Assembly: GCF_001897285.1 (NCBI RefSeq)
Contig: NZ_MKSM01000006.1
Coordinates: 1-50,464, forward strand
Reading direction: 5' to 3'
Source of the DNA: Nitrobacter sp. 62-23
GTDB lineage: Bacteria; Pseudomonadota; Alphaproteobacteria; Rhizobiales; Xanthobacteraceae
Length of the DNA: 50,464 bases
The translations under genes were made by a program, and so were the position numbers. The notes under the pieces are model-generated. The model searched no databases, was not told where the DNA came from, and worked only from the letters and a program-made list of their open reading frames with translations. Positions 45,050-50,464 of this stretch are shown here, piece after piece (positions within the stretch are counted from its first letter, which is position 1; every line of letters starts with the position of its first letter).

Positions 45050-45613
45050 TTACCGGTTGAGGAATTCGCTCGCCTTGTACAGCGCGCGGAACGGCACGCC
45101 GGCCTGCGCGAAGGTTTCCGTAGCACCCTCCTCGCGGTCCACCATGGTGAAGACCAGCACGATCTCGCCGCCGGCTTCGCGCACGGACTCCACCGCCTTG
45201 ATGGCGGAGCCGCCGGTGGTGGTGACGTCCTCGACGATGACGACGCGCTTGCCCTTGAGGCTCTCGCCCTTGGCGAGGCCTTCCACCGCCAGCCGCGCGC
45301 CATGCTCTTTCGGCTTCTTGCGCACGAAGAACGCGGCGATCGGCTGATGCTTCAGCCATGACAACTGTGCGATGGCGCCGGCGAGGGGCACCGCGCCCAT
45401 CTCCAGCCCGCCGATATAGTCGAGTCCGTCGTCCTTGAGCGCCTCGAAGCTCAGTTCCGCGAGCAGCGCCGCGCCTTCGGGGTCGAGCATGGTCGGCTTC
45501 AGGTTAAAGTAGAAATCGCTCTTGCGGCCTGAGGCCAGCGTGATTTCGCCGCGCCCGAACGAGCGGGTGCGGATGATCTCGGCGAGGCGGGCGCGGGAGG
45601 CGGATTGGGACAC
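45050..45613 (-). CDS. pyrE: Orotate phosphoribosyltransferase
   Basis: A 187-residue enzyme of pyrimidine synthesis that joins orotate and PRPP to give orotidine monophosphate. The N-terminal helix and [20 protein letters not shown] fit the family, and the PRPP-binding motif is [18 protein letters not shown]. The length is slightly short but normal for the alphaproteobacterial type. It is the only pyrimidine gene in view. The neighbouring ku gene is in the same direction 151 bp downstream. Confidence 0.93.
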   Translation of the reverse strand: MSQSASRARLAEIIRTRSFGRGEITLASGRKSDFYFNLKPTMLDPEGAALLAELSFEALKDDGLDYIGGLEMGAVPLAGAIAQLSWLKHQPIAAFFVRKKPKEHGARLAVEGLAKGESLKGKRVVIVEDVTTTGGSAIKAVESVREAGGEIVLVFTMVDREEGATETFAQAGVPFRALYKASEFLNR

Positions 45614-45704
45614 GGACAGGCTCGAAAGGGTGGCGCTAATCTAGCGACGATCGGAAGGGTGAACCACTTTTCCGCGCGTCCATCAACAGTTCAGTGCGGC
45701 ACCA

Positions 45705-46340
45705 TCAGCGGGCGGTGCTGAAGGCGAACCACACGGCGATGGCGGCCAGCGCAACCGCCAGCACGCGGCGGATGCCCCGTCGCTTCTCCGGCGTATGGAT
45801 CGCGCTTTGCAGGCGCGAAGCCAGCAGCACGATCACGAGGTGGACGAGTGTGGCGATGCCGACATAGAGCGCCGACAGCCCAAGCGTCTGCGTCACGACC
45901 GATCCCCTGTCGGGCTGGATGAAGTCCGGAAGCACCGCGACGTAGAACACCGCCGCCTTGGGGTTGAGCAGGTTGGTGATCAGGCCGCGACGAAACGCCT
46001 GTCCGGGCCGGATGTCGGAATCGCCGGCTTTTTCGGGGGCGGTCTCCGCCTCGCTCGCCCACGCCTCCCAGGCGAGCCACAGCAGATAAATGACTCCGCC
46101 CCAGCGCAGCACCTCATAGAGCAGCGGCGAATTGTCGATCGCCGCGCTGAGGCCGAGCGCCGCCACTGCGCCATAAACGGAGAGTCCGAGCGCGACGCCG
46201 CCGACGGCGGCGAGCCCGGCGCGGATGCCTTGCGACAGCGACAGCGCCGCAAGATAGGCCATGTTCGGCCCCGGCGTCATCTCGATGACGAGCGATGTCA
46301 GCGCGAAGGCGGCGAGCGAGCCCGAAAAAATGTCGCTCAT
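45705..46340 (-). CDS. LysE-family exporter
   Basis: A 211-residue inner-membrane protein with about six hydrophobic helices. The N-terminus has the family signature FALTSLVIEMTPGPNMAYLAA, followed by GIRAGLAAVGGVALGLSVYG and FRRGLITNLLNPKAAVFYVAVLP. LysE/RhtB proteins export amino acids or related amines by proton exchange; the substrate is unknown. It ends 92 bp before pyrE and lies 21 bp after polA, all in the same direction. Confidence 0.9.
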   Translation of the reverse strand: MSDIFSGSLAAFALTSLVIEMTPGPNMAYLAALSLSQGIRAGLAAVGGVALGLSVYGAVAALGLSAAIDNSPLLYEVLRWGGVIYLLWLAWEAWASEAETAPEKAGDSDIRPGQAFRRGLITNLLNPKAAVFYVAVLPDFIQPDRGSVVTQTLGLSALYVGIATLVHLVIVLLASRLQSAIHTPEKRRGIRRVLAVALAAIAVWFAFSTAR

Positions 46341-46361
46341 CGGTCAGGCCGCAGACATGCT

Positions 46362-49300
46362 TTAATGCGCCTCGTCCCAGTTGTCGGCGGCGCGGGCGTC
46401 GACCCGCAGCGGCACCGACAGCAGCACCGCCGGGAACGGCGCGTCCTGCATCACATGCTGCACCACCGGCAGCGTCGCCGTCACCTCGTCGTCGGGCACC
46501 TCGAAGATCAATTCGTCGTGGACCTGCAGCAGCATCTTCGCCGACAGCTTCTTCTCGGCAAGCGCCTCGTCCATCCGCGCCATGGCGCGGCGGATGATGT
46601 CGGCGGCGGTGCCCTGCAATCGCGCATTGATCGCGGCGCGCTCGTTGAACGCGCGGTGCGACGGGTTCGGCGACCGGATGTCGGGGTAGTGGCATTTACG
46701 GCCGAACAGGGTGGTGACATAGCCGTGCTCGCGGCAGAAGTCGCGGGTCGCGTCCATGTAGGCGCGGATGCCGGGAAAGCGCTCGAAATACTTCTTGATG
46801 TAGGCGGCCGCCTCCTCGCGCGGGATGCCGAGCTGGTTGGCGAGACCGAACGCCGAGATGCCGTAGATGATGCCGAAGTTGATCGCCTTGGCGCGGCGGC
46901 GGATTTCGCCGGGCATGCCCTGCACCGGCACGCCGAACATCTCCGATGCCGTCATGGCGTGAATGTCGAGCCCGTCGCGGAACGCCTGCTTCAGGACCGG
47001 AATGTCGGCGATCTCGGCGAGCAGCCGCAGCTCGATCTGGGAGTAGTCGGCCGACACCAGCTTGTGGCCCGGCGTCGCGATGAAGGCGCGGCGGATTTTG
47101 CGGCCCTCTTCATTGCGCACCGGGATGTTCTGCAGGTTCGGCTCGTTCGACGACAATCGTCCCGTGGTGGTGGCGGCGAGTGCGTAGGTTGTGTGGACAC
47201 GGCGGGTCTGCGGATCGACGTGTTCCGGCAGCGCGTCGGTATAAGTTGATTTCAGCTTCGAGACCTGACGCCAGTCGAGGATCTTGCGCGGGAAGTCGTG
47301 ACCCTGCTCGGCGAGTTCGTCGAGAATCTGCGCCGAGGTCGACCAGGCGCCGGTCTTGGTCTTGCTGCCGCCCGGCAAACCCATCTTGCCGAACATAATC
47401 TCGCCGATCTGCTTCGGGCTGCCGACATTGACCGGCTCGCCTGCCAGTTCCTGAATCTCGGCTTCCAGGCGCGCGGCGGTCTGCGCGAATTCACCCGAGA
47501 GCCGCGACAGCACCTGACGGTCGATGGTGATGCCGCGCTGTTCCATCCGCGCCAGCGTCGCGATCATCGGCCGCTCCAGCGTTTCGTAGACGGCGGTCAT
47601 GCGCTCGGCGACCAGCCGCGGCTTCAAGACCTGCCACAGCCGCAAGGCGAGGTCGGCATATTCCGCGGCATAGGTCGTGGCGCGATCGATCGGCACCTGA
47701 TCGTAGGCGAGCTTGTTCCTGCCGCTGCCGATCAGCTCGCCATATCCCAAGCTGCCGTGGCCGAGCCAGCGCTTTGCCAGCGATTGAAGATCATGCGAGC
47801 CGCGCCCGGCATCGAGCGCATAGGAGATCAACTCGACGTCGTCGTTGTTCTTCATGATGATGCCGTGCCGGGCCAGTAGCACGGCGGTGAATTTGACGTT
47901 GAAGCCGACCTTCAGATGGCCGCGGGATTCGAGAACCGGCTTCAGGAGCTTCAACGCATCGGCGGTTGCGATCTGGTCCGGCGCAAGCCCGGCGGCAAAC
48001 AGCCCGGCCCCGTCTCCGGACTGCCTGTGGCCAAGCGGCACGTAACAGGCATCGTTCGGCGCGAGCGCCAGCGCGATGCCGCACAATTCGGCCTGCATGG
48101 GATCGATCGTCGGCGCCAGCGCCTCGAGCGCGAAGCTGCCGTCGTTGTCGATGCGGGCGATCCAGTTCGTCAGCCGCTCCAGTGAGCGGACGATCTCATA
48201 CTTGTCTGGCTGAACCGGCAACTTGCGCACGGCTTCAAGGCGCGCCGCAGCGAGGGCCTGCGGCGTCTTGATTGCAGTGTCGCTTGTCGCCTTTGCCCTG
48301 ATCGCCGGAGCGGCTTTCGCGCTGCTGTCGTTTCCGAACAAGTCTCCAGTGACCGCGTCCTTCGAGGCCACGGCCGCCACCGATGATACGCCGCTCGCGT
48401 TTTTTCTGTCCGGCTCGATTTCGGCGGCATTGACTTGCGAATACTCCGCGACGCGCTTCGTCAGCGTGGTGAATTCCATCGCCTTGAGGAAAGCGATCAG
48501 CTTGCGCGCGTCCGGCTCCTGCACGGCGAGGTCTTCCAGCGGCACGTCGAGCTGCACTTTGTCGTCGAGCAGCACGAGTTGCCGTGAAATGCGCGCCTTC
48601 TCCGCATTCTCGATCAGTGCCTCGCGCCGCTTCGGCTGTTTGATCTCGCCGGCGCGCGCCAGCAGCGTTTCGAGGTCGCCGTATTCGGTGATGAGCTGAG
48701 CCGCGGTCTTGACGCCGATGCCGGGCACGCCCGGAACGTTATCGACGCTGTCGCCTGCCAGCGCCTGCACCTCGACGACCTTTTCCGGCGGCACGCCGAA
48801 TTTCTCGATCACCTCGGGAACGCCGAGGCGGCGATCCTTCATGGTGTCGTACATGGTGACGCAGTCGGTGACGAGCTGCATCAGGTCCTTATCCGAGGAG
48901 ACGATGGTTGCGGTCGCGCCGCGCTCGCAGGCCTGCCGCACATAGGTCGCGATCAGGTCGTCGGCCTCGAAGCCGATCTGTTCGAGGCAGGGAAGATCAA
49001 ACGCCTTCACAGCCTCGCGGATCAGCGCGAATTGCGGGATCAGGTCGTCGGGCGCGGGCGGCCGATGCGCCTTGTAGTCGGCATAGAGCTTGTTGCGGAA
49101 CGTGACTTCGGATTTGTCGAAGATGATCGCGAGATGGGTCGGCTTGTCGTCCTTCGGCATATCGCGCAACAGCTTCCACAGCATGTTGCAGAAGCCGAGC
49201 ACCGCATTGACCTGCAGCCCGTCGGATTTGCGGTTCAGCGGCGGCAGCGCGTGATAGGCGCGGAAGATATAGGAGGAGCCGTCGACCAGAAAGACGTGCT

Positions 49301-49409
49301 GGCCCTGCATGCTGGCACCTGCCGCCGCAGGCGCAGAGATGGCTCTGGCGGGGAGCCTGGCTGGGGCAGGTGTCGTGGCGGCAGGTTCGGCGGCTGGCTT
49401 CTTCGGCAT
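46362..49409 (-). CDS. polA: DNA polymerase I, probably lacking proofreading
   Basis: A 1015-residue polymerase for repair and Okazaki-fragment processing. After an Ala/Pro-rich N-terminal extension (about 33 residues) comes the 5' nuclease (HVFLVDGSSYIFRAYHALPP, to about 330). A Klenow 3'-5' domain (about 405-605) and the polymerase (about 620-1015) follow, the latter with SADYSQIELR, RRAKAINFGIIYG and the catalytic VHDE. The exonuclease site looks dead: compared with E. coli, Asp355 is Glu429, Glu357 is Leu431, Asp424 is Thr508 and Asp501 is Tyr584, while Tyr497 is kept. This is read by hand alignment. All polymerase and 5' nuclease residues that I can check are normal. Confidence 0.95.
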   Translation of the reverse strand: MPKKPAAEPAATTPAPARLPARAISAPAAAGASMQGQHVFLVDGSSYIFRAYHALPPLNRKSDGLQVNAVLGFCNMLWKLLRDMPKDDKPTHLAIIFDKSEVTFRNKLYADYKAHRPPAPDDLIPQFALIREAVKAFDLPCLEQIGFEADDLIATYVRQACERGATATIVSSDKDLMQLVTDCVTMYDTMKDRRLGVPEVIEKFGVPPEKVVEVQALAGDSVDNVPGVPGIGVKTAAQLITEYGDLETLLARAGEIKQPKRREALIENAEKARISRQLVLLDDKVQLDVPLEDLAVQEPDARKLIAFLKAMEFTTLTKRVAEYSQVNAAEIEPDRKNASGVSSVAAVASKDAVTGDLFGNDSSAKAAPAIRAKATSDTAIKTPQALAAARLEAVRKLPVQPDKYEIVRSLERLTNWIARIDNDGSFALEALAPTIDPMQAELCGIALALAPNDACYVPLGHRQSGDGAGLFAAGLAPDQIATADALKLLKPVLESRGHLKVGFNVKFTAVLLARHGIIMKNNDDVELISYALDAGRGSHDLQSLAKRWLGHGSLGYGELIGSGRNKLAYDQVPIDRATTYAAEYADLALRLWQVLKPRLVAERMTAVYETLERPMIATLARMEQRGITIDRQVLSRLSGEFAQTAARLEAEIQELAGEPVNVGSPKQIGEIMFGKMGLPGGSKTKTGAWSTSAQILDELAEQGHDFPRKILDWRQVSKLKSTYTDALPEHVDPQTRRVHTTYALAATTTGRLSSNEPNLQNIPVRNEEGRKIRRAFIATPGHKLVSADYSQIELRLLAEIADIPVLKQAFRDGLDIHAMTASEMFGVPVQGMPGEIRRRAKAINFGIIYGISAFGLANQLGIPREEAAAYIKKYFERFPGIRAYMDATRDFCREHGYVTTLFGRKCHYPDIRSPNPSHRAFNERAAINARLQGTAADIIRRAMARMDEALAEKKLSAKMLLQVHDELIFEVPDDEVTATLPVVQHVMQDAPFPAVLLSVPLRVDARAADNWDEAH

Positions 49410-49512
49410 GGCCGCAACTTAAGGACTCTTGCGCGCAATGGCACCCCCTTGCGGCCCGCCATCGCCAGCAAATTCGCGGCGGGTCCGTTCGGTTTCGCGC
49501 GTGATGGCTGGC

Positions 49513-50464
49513 TTATTCCGCCGCCTGCAGCGCGGCCGGGCGTTTTCTCGGCGCGATCCAGAAGGCGTCCGGGCGCTCGAACAGGAAGTTCGCCCGCGTA
49601 TTGCGGCAGGCCCACCAGGTCAGCACCGCGCCGACCACGCCGGCGATGGTGACGATCAGCGACACCGTGCCGATATCGTGGATGATGCCGGTCTTCAGCA
49701 GCAGCGTGCGCGTCGTCGCCATCGGCAGGAAGAACGCGAGGTAGATGACGATGGAATGCTCGCCGCAATAGCGCACGGCGTCCAGCCAGCGCATTTTGGC
49801 CAGCAACGTGCCCGTTGTGATGATGGCGCAGGCACCGGCCAGCCCGAGCGCGAGCGAGATGATAGGCCATTCGCTGACGCCGGTATAAACGAGGCCGGCA
49901 TTCGTGACCGCCCACAGTGCCAGTCCGGCAAGCGCAAGTACCGGATAGGCGCGGGCGCGGTTGGACAACGCGAACACATGGCTCGCGAACAGGTAGCCGG
50001 AATAGATGTAGACGAAACGCGCGGCGAATTCGTCGATCAGCGTCCACCCCGTGGAGATATGCGCCGCCTCGAGCGCCGCGGCGGCGCCCCAGATCGCCCA
50101 TGGCGAAACGTTGCGTGTGGCCTTGATGACCACGAAAAACACCGGCAGCAGGTAGATGAACCACAGCGTGCCGAACGGCTCGATGAACGACATCAGGTAA
50201 AGCCGGGCGACGCCTGGCCAGCCAACTTCGGCGGCGAACGAGGGCGCCTTGAAGCCGAACTGGATCGTCACCCAGAGCACGTAGAAATATGCGAAATGCA
50301 CCACCTTGCGGTCGAGATAGGTACGCCAGTCGCGATTGATCACGAGGGGCAGGAACAGGCCGGAAATCAGGAAGAAATCGGGCATCCGGAACGGTTTGGC
50401 GAAGGCGACCACGAGGTGCATGAAGCCGGTCTGGCCGGCCGCGGCCTCGACCCCCAGCACCGAG
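49513..50464 (-). CDS. Acyltransferase-family membrane protein, cut by window edge
   Basis: At least 317 residues; the N-terminus lies beyond position 50464. About ten hydrophobic helices are visible. FAKPFRMPDFFLISGLFLPLVINRDW is the conserved helix and loop after the first TM in acyltransferase-3 family proteins, and FGTLWFIYLLPVFFVVIKAT and YCGEHSIVIYLAFFLPM are further family marks. These proteins O-acetylate or otherwise acylate surface sugars from the cytoplasmic side. The substrate cannot be read. About 100 bp separates it from polA. The frame stays open to the window edge, and the GTG at 50460 is internal. Confidence 0.82.
   Translation of the reverse strand, partial: SVLGVEAAAGQTGFMHLVVAFAKPFRMPDFFLISGLFLPLVINRDWRTYLDRKVVHFAYFYVLWVTIQFGFKAPSFAAEVGWPGVARLYLMSFIEPFGTLWFIYLLPVFFVVIKATRNVSPWAIWGAAAALEAAHISTGWTLIDEFAARFVYIYSGYLFASHVFALSNRARAYPVLALAGLALWAVTNAGLVYTGVSEWPIISLALGLAGACAIITTGTLLAKMRWLDAVRYCGEHSIVIYLAFFLPMATTRTLLLKTGIIHDIGTVSLIVTIAGVVGAVLTWWACRNTRANFLFERPDAFWIAPRKRPAALQAAE

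Overview
The window comes from a high-GC alphaproteobacterium and looks chromosomal. Three things point to the Bradyrhizobium/Nitrobacter/Rhodopseudomonas group: the chvI-chvG-hprK-EIIA-HPr block next to pckA, the DUF2794 and DUF3551 proteins, and the abundant short palindromic repeats. The dense CTAG-bounded hairpin repeats make Nitrobacter my best guess, but no marker gene in the window proves the genus. I see no rRNA, tRNA, CRISPR array or prophage.

Layout. 0.5-2.2 kb: small conserved and secreted proteins. 2.3-7.9 kb: carbohydrate genes (a GT4 glycosyltransferase and a glycogen-debranching-type glucosidase) around an ABC exporter. 8-14 kb: PRC-barrel protein, MFS transporter, a 52-residue protein, a glutamate-synthase-like FMN/Fe-S protein and a fused two-part outer-membrane porin. 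14.4-19 kb: a creatininase-family hydrolase facing an SsuABC/ThiXYZ-like importer that is overlapped by a D-2-hydroxyacid dehydrogenase, probably one uptake-and-catabolism unit. 19-20.1 kb: a duplicated Inh-type protease inhibitor and a small double-glycine-leader peptide. 20.3-24.2 kb: radC, map and a K+/H+ antiporter. 24.2-25.3 kb: an intact IS5-family element beside hairpin repeats. 25.3-27.9 kb: modABC, with a short ModC. 28-30 kb: two small coupled genes and mepA, then a 333-bp nested repeat cluster. 30.4-37 kb: a basic-tailed protein, lepA, HPr, EIIA, hprK, chvG and chvI. 37.2-40.9 kb: a HugZ-like protein, pckA and arginase. 40.9-44.9 kb: a bacterial NHEJ operon (ku, a 62-residue protein, ligD) overlapped by the arginase gene. 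45-50.5 kb: pyrE, a LysE exporter, polA with a degenerate proofreading site, and a membrane acyltransferase cut by the window edge.

The most original signal is a family of composite mobile elements of about 165-170 bp. Each has two imperfect hairpins joined by a 13-14 nt linker, and every module is bounded by CTAG. Two subfamilies (unit 1: two copies; unit 2: four-site evidence from three copies, one of them split) keep the same order and the same stem shapes while the stem sequences change on both arms together. One copy of unit 1 sits inside unit 2 and another sits inside a different repeat. Comparing occupied with unoccupied arrangements shows unit 1 inserting at CTAG with duplication of the target. 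Other notable points are PolA's lost exonuclease carboxylates, the double-glycine peptide beside the protease inhibitor, and the importer/creatininase/dehydrogenase cluster of unknown substrate.
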